A stretch of DNA of 64,000 nucleotides, taken from positions 156,624 through 220,623 of the forward strand of contig NZ_BOVL01000059.1 of NCBI RefSeq assembly GCF_019972155.1, in the 5' to 3' direction. Origin of the DNA: Bradyrhizobium sp. RD5-C2. GTDB taxonomy: Bacteria; Pseudomonadota; Alphaproteobacteria; Rhizobiales; Xanthobacteraceae. The translations under genes were made by a program, and so were the position numbers. A model generated the notes under the pieces. That model saw only the letters and a list, made by a program, of their open reading frames with translations, was not told where the DNA came from and ran no database searches. This document shows positions 27,276 through 34,591 of this stretch, one piece after another; positions within the stretch are counted from its first letter, which is position 1, and each line of letters starts with the position of its first letter.

Positions 27276-28637
27276 ATGCATGATGCAATTCCGTCTCTGT
27301 TGCCGAGAAGTCCGGGCCACCAGTTCGTGATCTATGCCGACGCCTGCTCGGGCATTCCCGGCGCGCCGCATGAGCGCACCTTCGCGTCGGTGAACAATGT
27401 GGTCTGCCGGCTGCATCCTGCGCCCGAATTCATTCTTTTCCCCGGCGACGAGATCATCGGCCTCACCGCCGATGCCGACGCATTGCGTGCGCAATGGCGG
27501 CATTGGCTTGAGGTTGAGATGGCCTGGCTCGACCGGCGTGCGGTGCCGCTGTGGCACACGACCGGCAACCACACGACTTACGACGAGATGAGCGAGGCGG
27601 TGTTTCGCGAGGTGCTCAAGCTGCCGCGCAATGGTCCGCCGGGGCAGGAGGGTCTGTCCTACTGGGTCCGCCGCGACGATCTCCTGATGGTGTTCGTGCA
27701 CACGCTGTGGAGCGGGCTGGGCGGCGAGGGCCATGTCGAGACCGATTGGCTGCAAGCAGTCCTCGCACAGCACAGGGATGCCAGGCACAAACTGGTGCTA
27801 GGTCATCATCCCGTGTACCCGATCAACGGCTTCAGCGGCAGCTATCAGCGCGAGATCGGCCACGAATACAGCGCGCGCTTCTGGGATCTCTTGGTCCGCG
27901 CCGGCGTGACCGCCTATCTGTGCAGCCACATCCTCGCATTCGATGTTCAGGTCCATCGCGGCGTGCTGCAGATCTGCACCGCGGGCGCGGGCACCGCGCA
28001 CCGGATGCCCGAGGGCGTCGAGTATCTGCATTGCGTGCAGGCGGCGCTCGATCAGGACGGTCTTCGCTATCAGGTGCTCGACACCGAGGGCGTCGTGCGC
28101 GAGCAACTCGCATGGCCGCTGCAATCGCTCGACCACGTCGCGTGGTCGCGATTGCCGCACGGGACCAGCCCCGCGCCATTGTCCGGGATGGCGGCGCCCG
28201 CGACGGTGGTCGCCCTGAAATTGTCGGGCCGCACCGCCGCGGCAAGCGCCGCGCCGCAGACGCTGCTGTGTACGCCGGTGCCTGACACCATCGCACCGCT
28301 CTGGCTCGGCCTGCGTGGGCCGAACCAGACGCTCACCCTGATCCTCGGGCGTGAACCCGGGCGTAGCCCGCACTACTGGGTCGGTCCTGATCTCGGTGAC
28401 GAGCGGGATTTCGACCTCGACATCGCATTCTATCCGGATATGGGACCGGGCGGCGTGCTATGGCGACGCCGCGGCGACATCAGCTGGACGTCGTTCGCGG
28501 CGATATCTGCAACGGGGCTCGAGCGGTTCTCATGGCCCGCGCTCTGGAGCGTCGGGTGCAGCGAGCGTGGACCGGACGACAGGCGATATGCCGGACCACG
28601 GCTCGACGTCGCTGCGGCCGTGATCGCTTTGTCTTGA
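27276..28637 (+). CDS. Metallophosphoesterase-fold protein with altered metal motifs
   Basis: A 453-residue protein. Residues 15-225 follow the calcineurin-like phosphoesterase order: Y-A-D22-A-C24, FPGD58, TTGN98-H99, LGH177-H178 and CSH218-I-L220. Two usual metal ligands appear changed: the block I His is Cys24, and the last His of GHxH is Leu220. Residues 290-453 form an uncharacterised beta-rich C-terminal region. No signal peptide is seen. It stands alone between the M20 gene (divergent, 204 bp) and a small hypothetical. Whether it is active, and on what, cannot be said. Confidence 0.75.
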   Translation: MHDAIPSLLPRSPGHQFVIYADACSGIPGAPHERTFASVNNVVCRLHPAPEFILFPGDEIIGLTADADALRAQWRHWLEVEMAWLDRRAVPLWHTTGNHTTYDEMSEAVFREVLKLPRNGPPGQEGLSYWVRRDDLLMVFVHTLWSGLGGEGHVETDWLQAVLAQHRDARHKLVLGHHPVYPINGFSGSYQREIGHEYSARFWDLLVRAGVTAYLCSHILAFDVQVHRGVLQICTAGAGTAHRMPEGVEYLHCVQAALDQDGLRYQVLDTEGVVREQLAWPLQSLDHVAWSRLPHGTSPAPLSGMAAPATVVALKLSGRTAAASAAPQTLLCTPVPDTIAPLWLGLRGPNQTLTLILGREPGRSPHYWVGPDLGDERDFDLDIAFYPDMGPGGVLWRRRGDISWTSFAAISATGLERFSWPALWSVGCSERGPDDRRYAGPRLDVAAAVIALS

Positions 28638-28704
28638 GCCATGGCCTTGAGCCAAAGTCGGCGGCGACCGCCCGGCTGAGACGCCGAGCAAGGAGGCAGG
28701 TGGC

Positions 28705-28917
28705 CTAGTCAGGCTTGTTCGGCTTGTCGCGTTCTGCGTTCTTCGATTCGCGATCGATCAGCGTGCAGACCCGCCGCTGCGCGAGCAAGCCGAGCCGCGC
28801 GCGCGTGCTGCCGTGCTTGATCTTGCCGTTGATTTCGAATGACCAGCTCCAGAGGTCAGGTTCGATGTTGGTGAGCGTGTATTGAATGTCCCGATGACGA
28901 TCGATCAGCTTCTTCAT
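28705..28917 (-). CDS. Small hypothetical protein (70 aa)
   Basis: A 70-residue polar protein starting MKKLIDRHRDIQYTLTNIEP. It has a probable beta-hairpin (LWSWSFEINGKIKHGS) and a charged tail (DRESKNAERDKPNKPD). ATG 28917 is preferred; a longer frame reaches 28959. GC-rich third positions and a natural start support it being real. It has no motif of known function and no signal or membrane segment, and is convergent with the phosphoesterase gene. Confidence 0.6.
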   Translation of the reverse strand: MKKLIDRHRDIQYTLTNIEPDLWSWSFEINGKIKHGSTRARLGLLAQRRVCTLIDRESKNAERDKPNKPD

Positions 28918-29115
28918 GCCGTTTCTTCTTGTTGGCTGAAGATTGCATAGCGAGATCAAGAAGGCGTCTGTATCCGGACGACTACTTACACAATTGGTCT
29001 AAGTGTCCGCGCGACGGAATTTTTCGCACTCACTGAGTTGGGGCCTTGTCCAGTGGTTACGCAAGCTCGGGCAAATCTTGTCGCGAGAACGCGGAACTGT
29101 TTCCCATTCTCATCT

Positions 29116-29219
29116 GTCATCGCCCGGCTCGACCGGGCGATCCAGTACGCCGCGGCCTCTCGGCTCAATGACTGGCGTCTCTGGAATAGTGGATCACCCG
29201 CGTGCGCGGGTGATGACAC
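29116..29219. repeat. Palindromic intergenic repeat (GTCATCGCCCGG type)
   Basis: An inverted-repeat element. The left side holds a hairpin CATCGCCCGG...CCGGGCGATCCAGTA (29118-29149) and the right side a hairpin GGATCACCCGC...GCGGGTGATGACA (29192-29219). The outer ends TGTCATC and GATGACA pair with each other. This is one of the frequent intergenic palindrome types in Bradyrhizobium-like genomes. Confidence 0.8.
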
Positions 29220-29246
29220 CGGAGGTGAGTGGCTTGAGATCCAATC

Positions 29247-29324
29247 GTCATTGCGAGCGAAGCGAAGCAATCCATCGCTCAACGCCCGCGGGGGAATGGA
29301 TTGCTTCGCTTCGCTCGCAATGAC
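29247..29324. repeat. Perfect 28-bp inverted repeat (GTCATTGCGAGCG type)
   Basis: The arms 29247-29274 and 29297-29324 are exact reverse complements, starting GTCATTGCGAGCGAAGCGAA, with a 22-bp spacer. The element lies 17 bp from the stop of the LuxR-type gene (29341, minus strand), so it can form a very stable hairpin at the 3' end of that message. Confidence 0.9.
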
Positions 29325-29340
29325 AGCAGAACGTGAGAAC

Positions 29341-29715
29341 TCACAAATTGATCACCCCGCGCCGCGCCGCATGCGCCACCGCATCGGTGCGGCCGGTGGC
29401 GTCGAGCTTGTCGAGCAGGGAGCCGACATGAAACTTGGCGGTGTGGACCGAAATCCCGAGCCGCTGTGCGATCATCTTGTTGGATGCGCCTTCGGCCAGC
29501 AACGCCAGCACGTCGAGCTCGCGCGGCGTCAGCTCGAAGTCGCCGCCGCCCGCGGTGTCCCGGTTGCGTGCGACGATCGCAGCCGTTGCCTGTTCACCCG
29601 GCGCGGCAAGCCGCAGGCCGGCGACGCTGCCGAGCAGTGTCGCCAGCTGGTCGGCGAGGGCGGGATCGTCGATCTCGAGTGCGATGACGATGTCGGCGGC
29701 AGGCTCGCTGCTCAC
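29341..29715 (-). CDS. LuxR-type DNA-binding protein with vestigial receiver
   Basis: A 124-residue protein. Residues 60-124 form a full LuxR/NarL helix-turn-helix (LTPRELDVLALLAEGASNKM, then IAQRLGISVHTAKFHVGSLL). Residues 8-40 look like the first strand-helix-strand of a response-regulator receiver (IVIALEIDDPALADQLATLL). The rest of the receiver, with the phospho-acceptor Asp and conserved Thr and Lys, is missing. A normal NarL-type regulator has about 210 residues. GTG 29715 overlaps the stop of the HtrA-like gene by 4 bp (GTGA), so the two are coupled. It cannot be phosphorylated in the usual way. Confidence 0.88.
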   Translation of the reverse strand: MSSEPAADIVIALEIDDPALADQLATLLGSVAGLRLAAPGEQATAAIVARNRDTAGGGDFELTPRELDVLALLAEGASNKMIAQRLGISVHTAKFHVGSLLDKLDATGRTDAVAHAARRGVINL

Positions 29716-30578
29716 GTCTCGGGCCTTTCGCCGACCGTCACCTTGAAGTTCAACGGCTCGCCGCCGCGATGCACGGTGAGCTCAACGACGCTGCCGACGC
29801 TCTGCGGTCCGAGACCGCGCGACAACGCCCGCACGCCCGACAGTTTCTCGCCGTTGACGGCAATAATCACGTCGCCCTGGCGGATGCCGGCGGCGGCCGC
29901 GGGGCCGGCCTTGTCGACATTCATCACCATTGCGCCGAGGCCGTCGTCGAGACGGACCGGCTGCAGCCCGACGCCGAGATATCCGCGCGCGATGCGGCCG
30001 CTCTTCTCGAGCTGGGCCGCGACCCGCTCGATGGTCGCGGCAGGGATCGTCAGCACGCGGCGCGGGCCGAGCACCGCCATGCCGAACGGCGCACCTGTGG
30101 CGTTCAGCGCCAGCCCGCCCTGCTGGCTGTGTCGCAGCCGGACGTCGAGCTCGATCCGCGCGTCGATCTCGCCGCCGCGCAGGCTGCGCCAGGCGGCGCC
30201 GGACCGGGAGACCATGCCGAGCCGCGCAATCGGCGCGCCGCGGTCGGCTGCGACGATCACCGCGAGCGATCCGAGCGCTGGGATTTCGGTCGACAGCTTG
30301 ATCGGCGCGACGTCGCCATCGACGCGCAGCAGCGCGATGTCGGTGGTGTGGTCGCGTCCGGCGACAACGGCTTGCCTGCGGCTACCGTCGGCAAACTGGA
30401 TTTCGACCTCGCCCTCGTCGGCGAGCGCTTCGTCCGCAGTGACGATCAGGCCGGTCTTCCAGACGAAGCCGGAGGCGCGCGCGCGATGCGAATGTACGGA
30501 GACGATTGCAGGCGCCGCGCGCGCAATGGTCTCGGAAAGGGCTGATGACAGCGAGGCGAGTGTGGTCGGTTCGGTCAT
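29712..30578 (-). CDS. HtrA-like PDZ protein lacking catalytic His and Ser (pseudoprotease)
   Basis: A 288-residue protein with a trypsin/HtrA-like domain (residues 10-195) and a C-terminal PDZ domain (about 198-285, GYLGVGLQPV, GIRQGDVIIAVNGE). Gap-free alignment by eye to the HtrA core puts E50 at the catalytic His (LTNNHVV becomes VTADEAL). Asp is kept as D80 (TTDIALLRV), and Q153 stands at the nucleophilic Ser (GNSGGPL becomes SQQGGLA). It should not be a protease. No signal peptide is visible. ATG 30578 is taken, as residues upstream in the frame are not family-like. It is coupled to a LuxR-type regulator, suggesting a sensor or anchor role. Confidence 0.85.
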   Translation of the reverse strand: MTEPTTLASLSSALSETIARAAPAIVSVHSHRARASGFVWKTGLIVTADEALADEGEVEIQFADGSRRQAVVAGRDHTTDIALLRVDGDVAPIKLSTEIPALGSLAVIVAADRGAPIARLGMVSRSGAAWRSLRGGEIDARIELDVRLRHSQQGGLALNATGAPFGMAVLGPRRVLTIPAATIERVAAQLEKSGRIARGYLGVGLQPVRLDDGLGAMVMNVDKAGPAAAAGIRQGDVIIAVNGEKLSGVRALSRGLGPQSVGSVVELTVHRGGEPLNFKVTVGERPET

Positions 30579-30682
30579 GGGAAACTCCGTTGGCTTCCCC
30601 CAATCTGGGATGTTGCGGCCCGCGATGAAACTGGCCGGATGGGCAGGGCCGGGACGCGAAACATCGGCGGAGCCCGAATCGC

Positions 30683-30808
30683 TCAGCTCCGGTCCCGGGT
30701 TCTCCAGCCGAATAGGGCGAAGCCGGCGACGAGCGCGACCACGATCAGCATCCAGTTCTGACCCTCGAAGCCGAGGAAGTGAAACGGTTGAATCAGGAAC
30801 TGCACCAC
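30683..30808 (-). CDS. 41-aa single-pass membrane peptide
   Basis: A small open frame in the gap between the KdpE-like gene and the pseudoprotease. It encodes 41 residues starting with tandem GTG codons (30808, 30805). An amphipathic start VQFLIQPFHFLGFEGQ is followed by one membrane helix (WMLIVVALVAGFALFGW) and a basic tail RTRDRS. An AAAGGGGC ribosome-binding site is 5 bp upstream. A 7-bp hairpin (30808-30828) covers part of it and could limit translation. The codon pattern and TM-plus-basic-tail layout suggest a real peptide. Function unknown. Confidence 0.6.
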   Translation of the reverse strand: MVQFLIQPFHFLGFEGQNWMLIVVALVAGFALFGWRTRDRS

Positions 30809-30848
30809 GTGCCCCTTTTCCGGGCACGCTAAGGCTTTCTCCGTCGGA

Positions 30849-30871
30849 AATATATTATTTTTGTATATATG
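30849..30871 (-). promoter_or_regulatory. AT-rich promoter-like stretch
   Basis: AATATATTATTTTTGTATAT and neighbours form a sharply AT-rich island between the KdpE-like stop (30895) and the small membrane peptide. It could supply a -10 region for the peptide and pseudoprotease genes or act as a regulator site. No measured start exists. Confidence 0.4.
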
Positions 30872-30894
30872 CCGGCCGGCGGGCGTTGGAAGCG

Positions 30895-31608
30895 TTAGTC
30901 CGCCACGCTGGTCTCCAGACGGTTTTCCAGCCGATAGCCGACGCCGGACTCTGTTACCAGCAGGCGAGGCTGGTTGGGGTCGGCCTCGATCTTCTGGCGC
31001 AGCTTGCGCACCAGGATGCGTAGATACTGGATATTGTCGCGCTGGTTGCCGGTCCAGATCTCCTTCAGCAGCTGATCGTGCGTCACCACCAGGCCGATAT
31101 GTACGGCAAGGACGTGCAGCAGGCGGTACTCCTTCCGCGTCAGCTTGATCCTGGCCTGGTTGAGCGAGACGGTCCGGCTGACGAGATCGACCGACAGCGG
31201 CCCGGCGACGACCACCGGGTTCTCGGTGGCGCTCTTGAAATAGCGGCGCAACGCGGCGTCGCAGCGCGCCAGCAACTCGGCCATGCCGAACGGCTTGACG
31301 ACATAATCATCGGCACCGGCCTGCAGCAGCCGAACCTTCTCGTCCTCGATGGATTCGACGGAGAGCACGATCACCGGAACGTTGGACCAGGAGCGCAGCC
31401 GCTCCAGCGTCTCACTGCCGTGCAGGTCCGGCAGGCCGAGATCGAGGATCACGAGATCGGGCGCATTGAAGGTCGCGATCTTCAAGCCGTCTGCGGCGTT
31501 CTCGGCCTCGACCACGGAGAAGCCGTGAATTTCGAACCCGGCGCGCAGGAAGCGGCGGATCTTCGGTTCGTCATCGATCAGCAGGACGAGGTTACGCGGC
31601 TTACTCAT
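30895..31608 (-). CDS. KdpE-like response regulator (OmpR family)
   Basis: A 237-residue two-domain regulator. The receiver has the acidic pair D12-D13, phospho-acceptor D56 (VILDLGLPD) and the KPF lysine. The C-terminal winged helix (about residues 130-230) has LTRKEYRLLHVLAVHIGLVV and RILVRKLRQKIEADP, close to KdpE. It overlaps the kinase gene upstream by 8 bp, so they form a coupled two-component pair. No kdpFABC potassium-pump genes are in the window, so its targets may differ from classical KdpE. Confidence 0.9.
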   Translation of the reverse strand: MSKPRNLVLLIDDEPKIRRFLRAGFEIHGFSVVEAENAADGLKIATFNAPDLVILDLGLPDLHGSETLERLRSWSNVPVIVLSVESIEDEKVRLLQAGADDYVVKPFGMAELLARCDAALRRYFKSATENPVVVAGPLSVDLVSRTVSLNQARIKLTRKEYRLLHVLAVHIGLVVTHDQLLKEIWTGNQRDNIQYLRILVRKLRQKIEADPNQPRLLVTESGVGYRLENRLETSVAD

Positions 31609-33256
31609 CGTCGCAGGTCACCAATTCTGAATCCGTGGTCTGCGGTGCCGGTAGCAAGATCGATGCCGTTGTCCCAAGGCCGTGGCCGCGGCTCACGACC
31701 TCGACGGTGCCGTCATGCGCCTTGACGAAGGTCGATGCGATCCAGAAGCCGAGTCCGGAGCCGGGAACGTTTGCCTGGTGCCGCGGGCTGCGGAACGACT
31801 TTCGGCCGAGATGGCGCTGCTCGTCCGGCGTGACGCCAACCCCCTGGTCGACGATCGACATCACGACGCGCCCGCCGACGTGCCGGGTCCGCACCGAGAT
31901 CGTCGACCCGGACGGGGAGTATTTGGCGGCGTTTTCGAGCAGCTGGCCACAGGCCTCCGCGACCAGGCCTGAATCGACGTTGAGCAGTGGGAGATCGTCG
32001 TCAAATCCGATCTCGACACGGTGCGCCGCCAGCCGCGGCGCACGCGCCTTGACGGCGGCGTTGACGATGTCTCGCGGATCGGACCATTCGAGACGTGGTG
32101 TCAGCCCGCCGGCCGTGACGCGCGTCGCATTCAGGAGATTGCGGATGTGGCCATCGAGCCGCACGACCTCATCCGAGACCGCCTCGATCAGCGAACGCAG
32201 CCGTTCGTCGGCGCTGATGGCCGGCATCGCGTGCATGACGCTCACAGATCCCTGGATTGCGGCGAGCGGCGAGCAGAGTTCGTGCGAGAGCGTGCCATGG
32301 AAGGCGTCCCGCAACAGTTCGGCCTGCAGATGCATCCTGGCATCGTCCATCGCCTTGCCGATGTCGAGCCGCCGCAGCGTCAGCGAAACCTCCTCCAGCA
32401 CCGCCTCGATCCGGCGTGTGCGCAACGCGATCGCCTCGCGTGTGCCGCGCCCGGCATTGATGGCGATGACGCCGTGCACCACGGTGTTCGATCCGACGGC
32501 ACGGAGCAGCCATACGTCCTGGGTCGATTCATCGATGATGCTGCGATCGGTCGCGCCGACCGCCGCGGTCATCGCTGCAACGCTCTCCTGCACAGCCGGC
32601 GGCGCAGCGCCCAACTCCGGCGAGGATTCGAAATGACCTCCCGCGGACGCGACGAACAATGCCGCCCGCTGGCCGAGCGTATGGGCCAGATAATGACTGA
32701 CGGCATCGATCAGGTCGGAGATGGTGAAGCAGGCGGTGAGGCGTTTGGAGAATTCGTAGAGGTGCTGGATCTCCCGCTCGCGGCGCCGCAACCTTTCCGT
32801 CTCCTGTTGCAGGCGCGACGCCAGATTGCTGCTCACCAGCGCAACGACGAGGAAGACGAGGAGGTCGATCGCCTCCTGCGGACTGTCGACCCGAAGGCTG
32901 TAGAGCGGGGTGAAAAAGAAGAAGTCGGCCGCGGTGATTGCGGTCAACGATGCCAGCGTACCCGCCCAGATGCCCCATCGGGTGGCCGCATAGATGATGG
33001 GGATCAGATACGCGATCGGCACCAGGTTCGCGGCGATCGGCTCATTGAGCACAAACAGCAGCGCCGTGACGACGCCGATCGATCCAACCGACCACAGCAG
33101 AGGCAGGACGTCGGTCCACATGACCAATTGCGGCTTCGCGTCGAACCCAGGCGCGAACACATGCTCCGCTTCGGCACGGCGCGCGCGGATATCCGCGAGC
33201 CGTTGAAACAGGGGCAGGGAATAGATCAAGGATTTCGCCTTCGCAGAGCAAGACAC
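31601..33256 (-). CDS. KdpD-like sensor histidine kinase without KdpD/Usp N-terminus
   Basis: A 551-residue kinase starting with GTG 33256. Four close membrane helices (residues 48-145, DUF4118, with ADFFFFTPLYSLRV as in KdpD) are followed by a GAF-type region (175-280), HisKA with H325 (GTLSHELCSPLAA) and HATPase_c (N-box LLENAAKYSPSG, G-box VDQGVGVTP). Full KdpD is about 900 residues. The cytoplasmic KdpD and Usp domains that sense potassium and c-di-AMP in other bacteria are absent here, replaced by a short basic segment. It probably phosphorylates the coupled KdpE-like regulator. Confidence 0.9.
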   Translation of the reverse strand: MSCSAKAKSLIYSLPLFQRLADIRARRAEAEHVFAPGFDAKPQLVMWTDVLPLLWSVGSIGVVTALLFVLNEPIAANLVPIAYLIPIIYAATRWGIWAGTLASLTAITAADFFFFTPLYSLRVDSPQEAIDLLVFLVVALVSSNLASRLQQETERLRRREREIQHLYEFSKRLTACFTISDLIDAVSHYLAHTLGQRAALFVASAGGHFESSPELGAAPPAVQESVAAMTAAVGATDRSIIDESTQDVWLLRAVGSNTVVHGVIAINAGRGTREAIALRTRRIEAVLEEVSLTLRRLDIGKAMDDARMHLQAELLRDAFHGTLSHELCSPLAAIQGSVSVMHAMPAISADERLRSLIEAVSDEVVRLDGHIRNLLNATRVTAGGLTPRLEWSDPRDIVNAAVKARAPRLAAHRVEIGFDDDLPLLNVDSGLVAEACGQLLENAAKYSPSGSTISVRTRHVGGRVVMSIVDQGVGVTPDEQRHLGRKSFRSPRHQANVPGSGLGFWIASTFVKAHDGTVEVVSRGHGLGTTASILLPAPQTTDSELVTCDDE

Positions 33257-33571
33257 CGGAAGATCCTCGTCACGGCCGTTTCGGCCTGCACGAAATCCGC
33301 CCCCGCAACATCCGATGTGAGCGCTGAAGACGCGGGTCCATTGCCGTTAGAACGGCGTGTCGCCTCGCGAATGGTTCAACGTTCGATCGTCGGCTGCTGC
33401 TCCGATGTCACCAACTACCAGCGATCCGAGCATTCCCCAGGAACGGATAGAAAATCCATGCTGCTGGGGCGGGCGAGAAATATAAAAGAAATAGTCGAAG
33501 CGCGAGATCCGCGATTGCCGACGTCGCCGCATGGATCGAATCGCAATACAAGACAGCGGCGCCACGCGCCT
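33257..33571. other. Gap upstream of the KdpD-like kinase
   Basis: 315 bp with no convincing gene; the open frames here lack typical codon structure and family-like sequence. It probably holds the promoter for the kinase operon. A moderately AT-rich patch is at 33475-33500. Confidence 0.4.
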
Positions 33572-34174
33572 TCAGTGGCGCTCGAGCAGGGCGGCATCAT
33601 CCGATTTCTGCAACATCTCGCTGACATAGCCGAGCGCCAGCCGTTCGCCGGCAAGCTCCGGCTTCGACGTGCGGTAAAGGCGGAATTCGCCGGTCTGGTT
33701 GGTCCGCGGCGGGGTCAGCTTGGCGATCGCGTCCGAACTGACGTATTTCGGCGGGTAGAGATAAAAATCCATCAGCGGGGTCTGCGAGCCGCCGGATTGC
33801 CGCTTCAGGATCGCAAGCGCGCTCACGCCGGCCTCCGGATAGAGTGCGGCCCAGCCCGCAAAGCTGCTGGCCAGAATCTCCAGCGACAGGATCGCCGTCG
33901 CGATCTCGACAAAACCCTGGTTGGACTTCTTGGCGCTTCGGGTCGTCGAAGCCTTGCGCAGCCGCTGCCTGAATTCGTGATGCCGCTCGATGAACGGGCC
34001 GAGCCGCGCCCGCCACAACATGTCGGGCAGGCAGGCGTAGCCATGGATGTCGTGATAGCTCTCGATCAGGTTGCGGCACTGTGCCGTGAGATCGGCCGGC
34101 AGAAAGCCGAGATCGACGTCGTTGATCTCGCCGGCGAGAGCGACGTCGTTCGCACAATTCGTAACGTTCGCCAC
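33572..34174 (-). CDS. Hypothetical protein (200 aa)
   Basis: A 200-residue protein starting with GTG 34174 (VANVTNCANDVALAGEINDV). It is mixed alpha/beta, with no signal peptide or membrane helix and no family recognised. Features seen are a His-rich helix (LIESYHDIHGYACLPDMLWR), a basic stretch (RLRKASTTRSAKKSNQG) and a Pro/Tyr-rich segment (FYLYPPKYVSSDAIAKL). The gene is alone on the minus strand between the kinase and the outer-membrane barrel gene. An overlapping frame to 34196 in another phase is the shadow. Confidence 0.6.
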   Translation of the reverse strand: MANVTNCANDVALAGEINDVDLGFLPADLTAQCRNLIESYHDIHGYACLPDMLWRARLGPFIERHHEFRQRLRKASTTRSAKKSNQGFVEIATAILSLEILASSFAGWAALYPEAGVSALAILKRQSGGSQTPLMDFYLYPPKYVSSDAIAKLTPPRTNQTGEFRLYRTSKPELAGERLALGYVSEMLQKSDDAALLERH

Positions 34175-34591
34175 GATGCGCAGCGCTCCATTGCACTCGA
34201 CGCGAAAGATTCGCTCGATGCCGAGAGCTTAGCCACGAGGCGCGTATATCTTCGATCTCGTTTCAAGGCGATCTGTATAGCAATAAAATAGCGCGCGGAT
34301 CAGATGCCGGCCGAGCTATGGCGGAAATGACACAGAGTTTTGGAAATCTATCGCAACGCAACCAACGTATGTCGCAAAACGTCAAGATTTCCGCCGGGTT
34401 CTTGAGCAGGCGTGCGTGCAACTGACGCTTCTGCGAGCAAACAACGCGGCGGGGTTTGTTTCGGATATTTTATCTTAATGAAAGCGCGCGGAGACCCGTA
34501 TCGCCTTTTTCTCAACGCCCCACGAATGATTACGCAGACGTAACACGCGACAGCGCTCGAAGCGTCGATAGCAATATCCTGGGGCAAAATC
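34175..34591. other. Gap upstream of the outer-membrane barrel gene
   Basis: 417 bp without a convincing gene. It is clearly AT-richer than its surroundings (about 34300-34580), as expected for a strong porin-type promoter region with a long leader. No repeat or hairpin stands out. Promoter elements could not be fixed. Confidence 0.45.

Noticed and set aside
29038..31023. A 661-codon plus-strand frame covering the repeats and the pseudoprotease region
   Set aside because: It runs through two palindromic repeats and antisense to three better-supported genes, and is Ser/Arg/Pro-rich without motifs.
30895..33256. A potassium-pump kdp operon
   Set aside because: Only a kinase/regulator pair is present; no kdpF, kdpA, kdpB or kdpC-like sequence occurs in the window.
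33347..33565. A 72-codon minus-strand frame in the gap before the kinase
   Set aside because: No ribosome site, no motif and poor codon pattern; treated as intergenic.
32021..34291. A 756-codon open frame on the plus strand
   Set aside because: Antisense to the KdpD-like kinase and the 200-aa hypothetical. Composition is Arg/Gln/Asp-rich and no motif is found.
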